From NCBI GenBank assembly GCA_024278255.1, contig JAJRTP010000566.1, positions 1 through 8,662 on the forward strand: a stretch of DNA of 8,662 bases, given 5' to 3'. Below, piece by piece: positions 1 to 6,573 of this stretch (positions are counted from its first letter, which is position 1; every line of letters begins with the position of its first letter). This stretch comes from Chloroflexota bacterium (lineage in GTDB: Bacteria > Chloroflexota > Anaerolineae > Promineifilales > Promineifilaceae). A program made the position numbers and the translations under genes. The notes under the pieces are model-generated. The model saw nothing but the letters and a program-made list of their open reading frames with translations. It made no database searches and was not told the DNA's origin.

Positions 1-1
1 A

Positions 2-1192
2 GATGAGGCAGCACAGAAGATGAAGCTGCACGTGAGGACGGCCGTCATCAACAAAACGATCACTGATCCCTACGTCAACATGCTGCGCGTTACCACAGAG
101 GCGTTGTCGGCGGCGCTGGGCGGGGCGGACAGCATCAGCGTGGCCCCGTTTGACGAGGTGATTCGCCCGCCGGACGAATTTTCGCGGCGCATTGCCCGGA
201 ACGTGCAGATTATCTTGCAGGAGGAAGCGTATCTGACTCGCCTGCTGGACCCGGCCGGCGGGGCGTACTATATTGAATATCTGACAGATGAATTGGCCCG
301 CCGCGCCTGGACATTGTTCCAGGAGGTAGAAGGCCGAGGCGGGATGCTAGCCGCGCTGCAAACCGGTCTTCCCCAGGAGTTGATTGCCAAAGAGGTGAAA
401 TCGCAGGCCGGCAGACTGGCTACGCGAAAAGATGTGCTGGTGGGCACGAATTTGTACGCTAATGCGGAAGAAACGCTGCTGGAAAATACAGAGGTGGATT
501 TTACGGCCGTCTACCAGCAGCGCACCCAACAAATCGAAACTTACCGCACCCATGACGACGACCCAACGGCGCATACGGCCGTTTTGCAAATGTTGAACCG
601 GATGCTAACCGCTCCGCCGGAGGAGATGGTGGAAGCGGCGATTGCGGCAGCGCAGGCGGGAGCGACGCTGAATGAGATTACCCGCACACTGCGCATCAAT
701 GATGGGGAACGGCCGTCCATCCAACCCGTCGCCCTGCACCGCCGTGCCGAACCATTTGAGGCATTGCGGCGGCTGGCAGAGGCGTATGAGGCAAGGTACG
801 GCCGTCGTCCGCACATCTTCCTGGCAAATATGGGACCGCTGCGCCAATTCAAAGCCCGCGCCGACTTTGCCCGCAGTTTTTTTGAGCCGGGCGGTTTTGA
901 GATTATTTATCCGGAAGGGTTTGACGAACTGGAAGATGCTTTTTACATGGCGTTAGATGCAGAACCTACGGCCGTGGTCATCTGCTCTTCGGACGACGCT
1001 TATCCGACAATTGTGCCGCCGCTGGCCCGCGCTCTTAAGGCGGAAATGCCGGATACGGCCGTTTTGCTGGCCGGCCGCCCCGGTGAGTATGAAGATGTGT
1101 ACAAAGAGGCCGGCGTGGACGGATTTATTTATTTGGGAGCCAATTGTTATGAGATAAATCATCAATTGCTCACAGGAGAACCTTTTAGTTAG
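2..1192 (+). CDS. mutA: Methylmalonyl-CoA mutase small subunit (MutA-type), 5'-truncated by window edge
   Basis: This is the C-terminal ~396 residues of the small subunit of heterodimeric methylmalonyl-CoA mutase, the cytosolic enzyme interconverting methylmalonyl-CoA and succinyl-CoA. The frame is open to the window start, so the ATG at 20 is internal; the family is usually above 600 residues. Counting from that ATG, residues 1-120 finish the substrate barrel (DPYVNMLR, AALGGADS, FSRRIARN, ELARRAW) and residues ~262-385 form the cobalamin-binding-like domain. The DxHxxG cobalt-ligand motif is absent: after the shared Met-Gly, the positions matching D605, H607 and G610 of the large subunit (3008-5197) are Leu, Gln and Ala. 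This marks the non-catalytic subunit. Similarity to the large subunit is clear over both domains. The gene carries seven ACGGCCGT palindromes. The large subunit gene does not follow directly but lies 1.8 kb downstream, which is unusual for this pair. Identification is strong; the symbol follows the common MutA/MutB convention. Confidence 0.92.
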   Translation, partial: DEAAQKMKLHVRTAVINKTITDPYVNMLRVTTEALSAALGGADSISVAPFDEVIRPPDEFSRRIARNVQIILQEEAYLTRLLDPAGGAYYIEYLTDELARRAWTLFQEVEGRGGMLAALQTGLPQELIAKEVKSQAGRLATRKDVLVGTNLYANAEETLLENTEVDFTAVYQQRTQQIETYRTHDDDPTAHTAVLQMLNRMLTAPPEEMVEAAIAAAQAGATLNEITRTLRINDGERPSIQPVALHRRAEPFEALRRLAEAYEARYGRRPHIFLANMGPLRQFKARADFARSFFEPGGFEIIYPEGFDELEDAFYMALDAEPTAVVICSSDDAYPTIVPPLARALKAEMPDTAVLLAGRPGEYEDVYKEAGVDGFIYLGANCYEINHQLLTGEPFS

Positions 1193-1195
1193 CTT

Positions 1196-1248
1196 TGTAG
1201 AACGATTTTGTAAATCGTTCAGCGAGCGATTTACAAAATCGCCCTACA
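1196..1248. repeat. Long imperfect hairpin, candidate dispersed palindromic element
   Basis: The arms are 1196-1217 and 1227-1248, 22 bases each, with 20 of 22 paired and two adjacent A/C mismatches, around a 9-base loop. Each arm also contains a smaller palindrome of the form CGATTT-n3-AAATCG. The element begins 4 bases after the small mutase subunit stop and ends 18 bases before the aldo/keto reductase start. There is no T-run after it, so it is not a standard intrinsic terminator, though it could stop or stabilise transcripts. A shorter relative lies at 7803-7826, which suggests a REP- or MITE-like repeat family. Confidence 0.75.
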
Positions 1249-1256
1249 GGCAAGAT

Positions 1257-1260
1257 GGAG
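1257..1260 (+). promoter_or_regulatory. Shine-Dalgarno GGAG that decides the reductase start
   Basis: GGAG lies 6 bases before the ATG at 1267. The in-frame ATG at 1255 has no comparable site: only AGG inside the arm of the upstream hairpin, 4 bases away. The site supports the start at 1267. Confidence 0.6.
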
Positions 1261-1266
1261 AGTCTT

Positions 1267-2124
1267 ATGATTCCCAAACTGTTATTCGGCCGTACCGGCC
1301 ACAAAAGTACTCGCACATTGTTTGGCGCGGCGGCGCTGTGGAATGTAACTCAAGATGAGGCAGATCGCACGCTGGATATGCTGCTTGCGTATGGCGTCAA
1401 TCACATTGACACGGCCGCTTCCTACGGCGACGCCGAGCTGCGCATTGGCCCCTGGATGAAACGGTACCGCGACCAGTTTTTTCTGGCGACGAAAACGGAA
1501 GAACGCACGTACCAAACAGCCAAAGAGGAACTGTACCGCTCTCTGGACAAGTTGCAGACGGATCACGTGGATTTGTGGCAGATGCACTTGCTGGTAGAGC
1601 CGGATGAATGGGAGACAGCCATGGGGCCGGGCGGCGCGCTGGAAGCATTTCTGGAAGCCCGCGAGCAAGGGCTGACCCGCTTTCTGGGGGTGACGGGACA
1701 TGGCGTGAATGTGGCCGAGATGCACCTGAAGAGTCTGGAATGGTTTGATTTTGATTCGGTTCTGCTGCCTTATAACCCTACAATGATGCAGAATCCCCGG
1801 TATGCGGACGGGTTTGAACGGTTAACGGCCGTGTGTCAACAACGCAACGTTGCCATCCAGACGATCAAATCCCTGGCCCGCGGCCCCTGGGGTGACAAAC
1901 CGCAAACCCAAACCACCTGGTACGAACCGTTCACCACCCAGGCGGAGATCGATCTGGCAGTGCATTGGGTTCTCAGTCGCCCCGGCGTCTTCCTGAACAC
2001 GGTGGGAGACACGACCCTGCTACCTAAAGTGTTAGATGCGGCTGATAGATGGGATACGGCCGTGTCCCAGGCAGAGATTGAAACCCGGATGCGGCAATTG
2101 GCAATGGAACCTTTATTTACATAA
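1267..2124 (+). CDS. Aldo/keto reductase family protein
   Basis: This is a 285-residue cytosolic NAD(P)H-dependent oxidoreductase of the aldo/keto reductase superfamily; the substrate is unknown. The N-terminal part carries FGRTGHKSTRTLFGAAAL, typical of the bacterial subgroup. The catalytic tetrad is complete in order: Asp48 and Tyr53 in HIDTAASYGDAE, Lys76 in ATKTEE and His107 in LWQMHLL. The C-terminal half keeps barrel strands such as LGVTGHG and IQTIKSLARGPWG. The length is slightly shorter than the family's common 300-330 residues. The start at 1267 is preferred over the ATG at 1255 because of the GGAG at 1257-1260. The gene follows the small mutase subunit by about 75 bases, with a large hairpin between them. 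It has two ACGGCCGT copies and the same base composition as the mutase genes, so it looks native. Nothing in the sequence ties it to methylmalonyl-CoA chemistry. Confidence 0.88.
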   Translation: MIPKLLFGRTGHKSTRTLFGAAALWNVTQDEADRTLDMLLAYGVNHIDTAASYGDAELRIGPWMKRYRDQFFLATKTEERTYQTAKEELYRSLDKLQTDHVDLWQMHLLVEPDEWETAMGPGGALEAFLEAREQGLTRFLGVTGHGVNVAEMHLKSLEWFDFDSVLLPYNPTMMQNPRYADGFERLTAVCQQRNVAIQTIKSLARGPWGDKPQTQTTWYEPFTTQAEIDLAVHWVLSRPGVFLNTVGDTTLLPKVLDAADRWDTAVSQAEIETRMRQLAMEPLFT

Positions 2125-2197
2125 TGAGAAACGTAAACGGCCAAATATCAGGAAAGTCATCGCCGAACAGCTAAAAAGAAAGTGGATGGGATGCGAT

Positions 2198-2332
2198 ATG
2201 TCTGAGGAATTCGGCCGTTGGGCAGTACAACGCATTGAAATGGTCAGGGATTGGCCGGTAGAAAAGTGGATTGAATTTGATTTGGCAAACGCCAAACGGA
2301 GAAAATCAATTCGTTATGAAAGAAAATGCTGA
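2198..2332 (+). CDS. Small ORF overlapping the HEPN-like gene, 44 residues
   Basis: I do not recognise this product. It reads MSEEFGRWAVQ, then a Trp-containing stretch (RDWPVEKWIEFD), and ends in a very basic tail (KRRKSIRYERKC). An in-frame ATG at 2186 would add four residues. The frame stays open backwards into the reductase's 3' end, so this could be a fragment or chance frame instead of a gene. Its stop lies 17 bases inside the next gene, an arrangement that favours translational coupling and is common for toxin-antitoxin pairs. It contains one near-match palindrome (TCGGCCGT at 2211). Shine-Dalgarno support is weak. Antitoxin, leader peptide or remnant are all possible. Confidence 0.35.
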   Translation: MSEEFGRWAVQRIEMVRDWPVEKWIEFDLANAKRRKSIRYERKC

Positions 2333-2963
2333 ACCCTTCACATTGGATGCCAATAAATTTCTCAACCCTGAAACGATGAGAATCAATTTGCTATTGTCAT
2401 CACTATACCTTGCAGCCTACGAAATCTTGAAGGCAACAATCATAGAAGGGGTCAAAAAAACAGTTATCTACCTGCCAGAACCAAATGAAAATGCAATTTT
2501 AACTCTAAAAGGCACTATGCCAGCAGACGAATTCCAAGCCATTTATGATGCCAACATAACACTGTACAAAAAATTGATAAAAGAATATGAAAGAGCCGTA
2601 GGCGTACAATTTGAGCAGCGAGACCGTTTCGGGCTAATACCTTCCTGTAACTGGTTGAAGAAAGAGGGAATTCTTTCAGAGCAGGACATTGAGACTATAA
2701 GGAAAATACGGAACCACAGAAACCATATAGCGCATGAACTTCCCTCGCTTTTAATTAGCAAAGGGTTCGACGTTGACTTAGGCTACCTTGAACAAATTAT
2801 AAATATCTTAAGGAAAGTCGAACCATTCTTCGCACGGATTGATGCTGATATTCCAGCCGATGTACCTGATGAATCAATTATGTCTGGTGGACAACTCATT
2901 CTAGACATGGTTTGGAATGCAGTAACAGAATACCTGCAAGAACTCTCTGGAGAAAGTTTGTGA
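2316..2963 (+). CDS. HEPN-like protein (RNxxAH motif)
   Basis: This is a 215-residue mostly helical soluble protein with no membrane segment. Residues 128-141 read IRKIRNHRNHIAHE and contain the R-x4-H signature (R135 to H140, within RNHIAH) that marks HEPN domains. Many HEPN proteins are metal-independent RNases in toxin-antitoxin, abortive-infection and CRISPR systems, but others are non-catalytic, so activity is inference. The region before it (LLSSLYLAAYEILKA, residues 26-40) fits a preceding helix. The ATG at 2316 is preferred; an open TTG at 2271 is in the same frame but overlaps the small ORF deeply. The nearest GGAG is 14 bases upstream, which is too far, so coupling to the small ORF is plausible. 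Base composition is far lower in GC than the neighbours and the gene has no ACGGCCGT copy, both of which suggest horizontal acquisition. The exact family is not recognised. Confidence 0.7.
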   Translation: MKENAEPFTLDANKFLNPETMRINLLLSSLYLAAYEILKATIIEGVKKTVIYLPEPNENAILTLKGTMPADEFQAIYDANITLYKKLIKEYERAVGVQFEQRDRFGLIPSCNWLKKEGILSEQDIETIRKIRNHRNHIAHELPSLLISKGFDVDLGYLEQIINILRKVEPFFARIDADIPADVPDESIMSGGQLILDMVWNAVTEYLQELSGESL

Positions 2964-2991
2964 ATGACATATGATCGTTTTGATTCATAAT
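2964..2991 (+). promoter_or_regulatory. Possible promoter before the large mutase subunit
   Basis: ATGACA (2964-2969) resembles a -35 box and CATAAT (2986-2991) a -10 box, each five of six to consensus, with a 16-base spacer. The predicted start, near 2998, would leave a leader of only about 10 bases before the ATG at 3008, which is very short. The stretch is AT-rich, so chance matches are likely. Confidence 0.28.
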
Positions 2992-3007
2992 TATTCGAGA
3001 GTGATTT

Positions 3008-5197
3008 ATGAACAACCCCGACTTCAGCCAAATACCATACCAATCCCGATTTGAACCGCAAACGCTGGCGGAGTGGGAAGCAGACGTCAAGGCCAAAACC
3101 GGCCTACCGGCCGCCGCCTTTGTCTGGCGGACGATGGAGCAGATTGATGTGCGCCCGCTGTACACGGAGGCGGATATGGAAGGCGTGGAGCATCTGGATT
3201 TTGTGGCCGGGCTGCCCCCCTATCTGCGCGGCCCCTACCCGGCCATGTATGCGGTACGGCCGTGGACCGTGCGCCAATATGCCGGATTCAGCACGGCCGA
3301 AGAGAGCAACGCCTTCTACCGGCGCAACCTGGCCGCCGGGCAGCGCGGCCTCTCCATCGCCTTCGACCTGGCCACCCACCGCGGCTACGATTCCGACCAT
3401 CCCCGCGTCATGGGCGATGTAGGCAAAGCCGGCGTAGCCATTGACTCCCTCCTGGACATGAAAATCCTGTTCGACGGCATCCCCCTGGACAAAATGTCCG
3501 TCTCCATGACCATGAACGGGGCTGTCCTGCCCACTCTGGCCTTCTACATCGTCGCCGCCGAGGAGCAAGGCGTGCCGCACGACAAGCTGACCGGCACGAT
3601 TCAGAACGACATCCTCAAGGAGTATATGGTGCGCAACACCTACATCTACCCGCCGGAGCCATCCATGCGTATCATTGGCGACATTTTCGCTTACACGGCG
3701 CAGGAGATGCCCAAATTCAACGCCATCAGCATCTCCGGCTACCACATGCAGGAGGCGGGGGCCACGGCCGACATCGAACTGGCCTACACGCTGGCGGACG
3801 GGCTGGAATATCTGCGCGCCGGGCTGGGGGCGGGATTGGACGTGGATCGTTTTGCGCCTCGTTTTTCTTTTTTCTGGGCGATTGGCATGAATTATTTTAT
3901 GGAGATTGCCAAGATGCGGGCGGCGCGGATGCTGTGGGCCAAAATCGTGAAGCAGTTCAATCCACAGCAGGACAAATCTATGGCTTTGCGCACCCACTGC
4001 CAGACGTCTGGCTGGAGCTTGACGGAGCAGGACCCCTTTAACAACGTAGCCCGCACCTGTCTGGAGGCGATGGCGGCTGTTCTCGGCGGCACGCAGTCGC
4101 TGCACACCAACGCCCTGGACGAGGCCATCGCCTTGCCCACCGATTTTTCGGCGCGGATTGCCCGGAACACGCAGCTCTATTTGCAGCACGAAACGGGGAT
4201 CACCCGCACGGTGGACCCCTGGGGCGGCTCCTGGCTGGTGGAGACGTTGACGGCCGAACTGGCCCGCCGCGCCTGGTCGCACATCCAGGAAATTGAGGGG
4301 TTGGGCGGGATGGCGCAGGCGCTGGAAACGGGGCTGCCCAAGATGCGCATTGAGGAGGCGGCGGCGCGGCGGCAGGCACATATTGATTCGGGGCAGGAGA
4401 CAATTGTGGGGGTGAACAAGTACCGGTTGCAGCACGAGGACCCGATTGATATTCTGGAAGTGGACAACACGGCCGTGCGCCAATCCCAAATCACCCGCCT
4501 GCAAAAGTTAAAGGCGGAACGGGAGGATACGGCCGTGCAAGCCACTCTCGACGCCCTCACCGAAGCAGCCCAATCGGGAGAAGGCAACCTGCTGGCCCTG
4601 GCTATTGAGGCAGCGCGGGCGCGGGCCACATTGGGAGAGATTTCCGGGGCGCTGGAGAAGGTATACGGCCGTCACAAAGCGGTCATCCGTTCCATTGGCG
4701 GGGTATACAGCAGCGAATATGGGGAAGAGATGGAAATTGAAATTGTACGCCAGATGACCGACGAGTTTGCCCAAATCGAAGGCCGCCGCCCCCGCATCCT
4801 GGTGGCCAAGATGGGGCAGGACGGGCACGACCGGGGGGCCAAAGTGATCGCCACCGCGTTTGCCGACCTGGGGTTTGACGTGGACATCGGCCCCCTGTTC
4901 CAGACGCCGGAGGAGGTGGCACGGCAGGCGATGGAGAATGACGTGCATGTCATCGGCATCAGTTCGCTGGCGGCGGGGCACAAGACGCTGCTGCCGCAGT
5001 TGGTAGAGGCGTTAAGGGGATACGGCCGTGAAGACATCATGGTGGTCATCGGCGGCGTCATCCCGGCCCAGGATTACCAGTTCCTCTACGATCACGGCGC
5101 GGCGGCCATTTTCGGCCCCGGCACCGTCATCCCCGTCGCCGCGCAAAAGGTGCTGGAAGAGTTGAAGCGGCGGTTGAGGCATGATGATACAATATAG
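3008..5197 (+). CDS. mutB: Methylmalonyl-CoA mutase large (catalytic, B12-binding) subunit
   Basis: This is a complete 729-residue adenosylcobalamin-dependent mutase subunit, usual in length, that converts (R)-methylmalonyl-CoA to succinyl-CoA and back. Residues ~40-560 form the substrate barrel: Tyr91 in RQYAGF, Arg209 in EYMVRN and His246 in SGYHMQEAG correspond to the well-studied Tyr89, Arg207 and His244 of the Propionibacterium enzyme. Tyr and Arg at the first two positions favour methylmalonyl-CoA over isobutyryl-CoA mutase, which carries Phe and Gln there. Residues ~595-725 form the cobalamin domain, with DGHDRG (D605, H607, G610; H607 is the cobalt ligand), SSLAAGH at 652-658 and GGVIP at 682-686. 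The ATG at 3008 follows a GAGAG stretch at 2997-3001. The gene has five ACGGCCGT copies. It is flanked on both sides by AT-rich, apparently acquired DNA; its stop abuts the higB remnant directly. The partner subunit lies upstream at 2-1192 and meaB at 6566. Confidence 0.97.
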   Translation: MNNPDFSQIPYQSRFEPQTLAEWEADVKAKTGLPAAAFVWRTMEQIDVRPLYTEADMEGVEHLDFVAGLPPYLRGPYPAMYAVRPWTVRQYAGFSTAEESNAFYRRNLAAGQRGLSIAFDLATHRGYDSDHPRVMGDVGKAGVAIDSLLDMKILFDGIPLDKMSVSMTMNGAVLPTLAFYIVAAEEQGVPHDKLTGTIQNDILKEYMVRNTYIYPPEPSMRIIGDIFAYTAQEMPKFNAISISGYHMQEAGATADIELAYTLADGLEYLRAGLGAGLDVDRFAPRFSFFWAIGMNYFMEIAKMRAARMLWAKIVKQFNPQQDKSMALRTHCQTSGWSLTEQDPFNNVARTCLEAMAAVLGGTQSLHTNALDEAIALPTDFSARIARNTQLYLQHETGITRTVDPWGGSWLVETLTAELARRAWSHIQEIEGLGGMAQALETGLPKMRIEEAAARRQAHIDSGQETIVGVNKYRLQHEDPIDILEVDNTAVRQSQITRLQKLKAEREDTAVQATLDALTEAAQSGEGNLLALAIEAARARATLGEISGALEKVYGRHKAVIRSIGGVYSSEYGEEMEIEIVRQMTDEFAQIEGRRPRILVAKMGQDGHDRGAKVIATAFADLGFDVDIGPLFQTPEEVARQAMENDVHVIGISSLAAGHKTLLPQLVEALRGYGREDIMVVIGGVIPAQDYQFLYDHGAAAIFGPGTVIPVAAQKVLEELKRRLRHDDTI

Positions 5198-5333
5198 TTG
5201 GCACTAAGAGTGTTCAATATCAAGGGCAACCGTTATCGTTTTGTCGTTGTTGCTTATAAAAGTAGCATTGTTTATATTCATTTTCGTTGGAATGCACCGC
5301 GAATACGACAAGATTGATGCGACTAGAGTTTAA
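5198..5333 (+). pseudogene. HigB-type toxin remnant (N-terminus missing, frameshifted)
   Basis: Reading in the frame right after the mutase stop gives VFNIKGNRYRFVVVAY and SIVYIH, followed after one extra base near 5282 by FVGMHREYDKIDA and a stop at 5331-5333. These blocks match what I recall of the C-terminal half of HigB-family (RelE-like) mRNA interferases, with the family's GGN-x-YRLV and TH-x-EYDKID regions. Two defects are visible: the N-terminal half is absent, since the match begins only about four codons after the mutB stop, and a single-base insertion in the T-run at 5281-5284 breaks the frame. The product cannot be an active toxin. The order toxin then antitoxin agrees with higBA modules. 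Low GC and no ACGGCCGT copy suggest foreign origin. The family call comes from recognised motifs, not a database comparison. Confidence 0.72.
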
Positions 5334-5339
5334 TGGAAC

Positions 5340-5346
5340 AGGAGGT
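5340..5346 (+). promoter_or_regulatory. Strong Shine-Dalgarno AGGAGGT left in front of the broken antitoxin gene
   Basis: AGGAGGT lies 7 bases before the ATG at 5354. It is the best ribosome binding site in the window, yet it serves a reading frame of only 12 codons before a stop. This supports the view that a working higA start once stood here and decayed recently. Confidence 0.75.
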
Positions 5347-5353
5347 ATTATAG

Positions 5354-5557
5354 ATGTTTCGATCTATTAAGACAGAAGCAGACTATGAGTGATCTTTAGC
5401 CGAGATCGAGCGTCTTTTTGACGCTGAACACGACACGCCTGATGGCGATCGTTTGGATGTGCTGATTACGCTCGTTTAAGCCTATGAAAATGAACACTAC
5501 AGCATTCTGCTGCCCGACCCGATTGAAATGCATGAAGTTACAACAGTCAGACGATAG
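5354..5557 (+). pseudogene. HigA-type antitoxin remnant with in-frame stops
   Basis: The frame from ATG 5354 reads MFRSIKTEADYE, stop, SLAEIERLFDAEHDTPDGDR, then LDVLITLV, stop, AYENEHYSILLPDPIE, and ends at a third stop, 5555-5557. The pattern IKTEADYE, LAEIERLFDAE, TPDGDRL and PPDPIE is the characteristic N-terminal half of HigA-family antitoxins as I know them. The stops are TGA at 5390-5392 and TAA at 5477-5479, the latter where a Glu codon (GAA) would be expected. The C-terminal helix-turn-helix DNA-binding domain is not recognisable after about 5525, so the gene is both interrupted and truncated. It follows the toxin remnant by about 20 bases, the normal order for this module. The whole module is dead as written unless the stops are sequencing errors. 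Confidence 0.72.
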
Positions 5558-5673
5558 AAAATCAGTCTATTCGCTCTTATACCCGACGCGGACGCAATCC
5601 AGCATTTTTACCAAAGTGGGAAATGCCAGTTTATGGTCGCGAGCAGTATATGCGAAAGTGGTATAACCTCAAT

Positions 5674-6192
5674 ATGGATTTCAGCAAACTTATTGACTGG
5701 ATTAAGCTATCCCCAAAATACTTGTTTGCAATTGCACTTATCTCAGGTGTTTTGCTATTTGTGCCAACTAACGTTCTGGGCAAATTAGGGCTTATTCCAT
5801 TTGTCGCACAGTATAAATCCTTTATTGGTGTAATATTTCTTTTTTCAACAATCCTTTTCCTGATACATCCATTAACCGAGGTGTATGACCTGGTTCAAAC
5901 GAGAATCACTAAAACAAGGGAAGTCAGGAACCTACAAAATTTTTTACATAACCTAACGGAAGATGAAAAGAGAGTCTTACGCGGTTACATTTGCGAGAGA
6001 ACACAAAGTCAATACCTCGATATTCAAGATGGAGTAACAAATGGATTAGAAGTCAAACATATTATTTGGCGTGCATCCATCATGGGGGAATTAAACTATT
6101 TTGCATATAACATTCAACCATCGGCCTGGAAATACTTGAATGAGCATCCTGAATTGTTGTCGCCCCAAAAGGATGACGAAGTGAAGCAATAA
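5674..6192 (+). CDS. SieB-like (superinfection exclusion type) membrane protein
   Basis: This is a 172-residue protein with two hydrophobic segments near the N-terminus (about residues 15-31 and 47-66), then a hydrophilic domain predicted to face the cytoplasm. Residues ~85-162 carry NLQNFLHNLTEDEKRVLR, YLDIQDGVTNGLE and FAYNIQPSAWKYLNEHPELL, a layout I recognise as that of SieB/phage superinfection exclusion-type proteins. In phage lambda and P22, SieB blocks growth of superinfecting phage; that role here is inference. The ATG at 5674 is chosen because the family usually begins just before a WIKLSPKYL-like stretch; ATGs at 5623 and 5650 are in frame and the frame is open back to 5536. No start has strong Shine-Dalgarno support. 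The gene is AT-rich, has no ACGGCCGT copy, and sits next to the dead higBA module, consistent with acquired defence-type cargo. Confidence 0.65.
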   Translation: MDFSKLIDWIKLSPKYLFAIALISGVLLFVPTNVLGKLGLIPFVAQYKSFIGVIFLFSTILFLIHPLTEVYDLVQTRITKTREVRNLQNFLHNLTEDEKRVLRGYICERTQSQYLDIQDGVTNGLEVKHIIWRASIMGELNYFAYNIQPSAWKYLNEHPELLSPQKDDEVKQ

Positions 6193-6203
6193 CTCATCTC
6201 GAA

Positions 6204-6226
6204 GCATTTTTACTCTAGTAAAATGC
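6204..6226. terminator. Weak hairpin after the SieB-like gene
   Basis: GCATTTTTACT (6204-6214) pairs with AGTAAAATGC (6217-6226) with one bulged T, 11 bases after the stop at 6192. The stem is AT-rich and not followed by a T-run. It may be a weak terminator or simply a palindrome. Confidence 0.3.
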
Positions 6227-6245
6227 CGATTATGAGCACGAAGAG

Positions 6246-6251
6246 TATAAT
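6246..6251 (+). promoter_or_regulatory. Consensus -10 box TATAAT, possible meaB-operon promoter
   Basis: TATAAT matches the -10 consensus fully, but no good -35 box lies 16-18 bases upstream and there is no extended TG. Transcription from it would start near 6258, which supports a start codon at 6274 or later for the next gene and would give the hypothetical gene and meaB their own promoter, apart from the mutase genes. Confidence 0.35.
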
Positions 6252-6273
6252 CGACAGCGAGAGAAAAAATAAC

Positions 6274-6573
6274 ATGGCTGTGCCCAACAAACACCTGCCA
6301 ACCTGGCGCGAAATGAATATGGACACCTCGCCGGAAGCGGAAGCCGTCCTTTTTGCCCTGTGGCGGGAGACACCGGGCTGGCGCAAACTAGAAATGATGG
6401 CGCAGTTGAACAAAATGGCGCGTCAGTTGGCGCTGGCGGGACTCAAACGACGCCACCCCGACGCTTCGCCTGAAGAATTGCGCCGCAGACTGGCCGATTT
6501 ACTCCTTGGCCCTGAACTGGCGGAAAAGGTTTATGGCCCCCTCATCGAGAGCATGGAAAAGCCGCATGAGTAA
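6274..6573 (+). CDS. Small hypothetical protein, overlaps meaB
   Basis: This is a 99-residue soluble, charged, helical protein with no signal or membrane segment. The core (residues ~17-88) reads DTSPEAEAVLFALWRE, WRKLEMMAQLNKMARQLALA, then GLKRRHPDASPEELRRRL and LLLGPELAEKVYG. I recall this layout from small uncharacterised bacterial proteins, but know no function. The ATG at 6274 is chosen because a GAGAGA lies about 10 bases upstream and GC-rich codon use begins there; ATGs at 6313 and 6319, just before the conserved part, are good alternatives, and 6223 is possible but lies before the -10 box. Its last codons and stop overlap the meaB start by 8 bases, so the two are probably translated together. 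Whether it takes part in mutase maintenance is unknown. Confidence 0.72.
   Translation: MAVPNKHLPTWREMNMDTSPEAEAVLFALWRETPGWRKLEMMAQLNKMARQLALAGLKRRHPDASPEELRRRLADLLLGPELAEKVYGPLIESMEKPHE

Noticed and set aside
20..22. ATG at 20 as the true start of the small mutase subunit
   Set aside because: The frame is open back to the window edge and the upstream codons (DEAAQK) continue the family sequence, so the gene starts outside the window.
289..310. Near-identical DNA at 289-310 and 4256-4277 (ELARRAW coding) as a possible recombination tract
   Set aside because: Both encode the same conserved helix of paralogous subunits with the same codon bias; identity is short and explained by homology.
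541..852. Minus-strand frames opposite the small mutase subunit
   Set aside because: They are composition shadows of the mutase coding strand, with no motif or start signal.
2271..2315. TTG at 2271 as start of the HEPN-like gene
   Set aside because: It has no ribosome binding site, and the extra 15 residues look unlike protein and overlap the small ORF in another frame; the ATG at 2316 is more credible.
3104..4504. Open minus-strand frame of 466 codons opposite the large mutase subunit
   Set aside because: It is a shadow of GC-rich codon use in mutB; its translation is rich in His, Arg, Gly and Gln without any recognisable domain.
5484..5666. 60-codon plus-strand frame in the higA remnant
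   Set aside because: It crosses the antitoxin remnant in a shifted frame and resembles nothing; it is best explained as a by-product of decay.
6506..6565. TTG at 6506 as start of meaB
   Set aside because: The extra 20 residues lie wholly inside the upstream gene and have no family similarity; the ATG at 6566 gives a normal short overlap.
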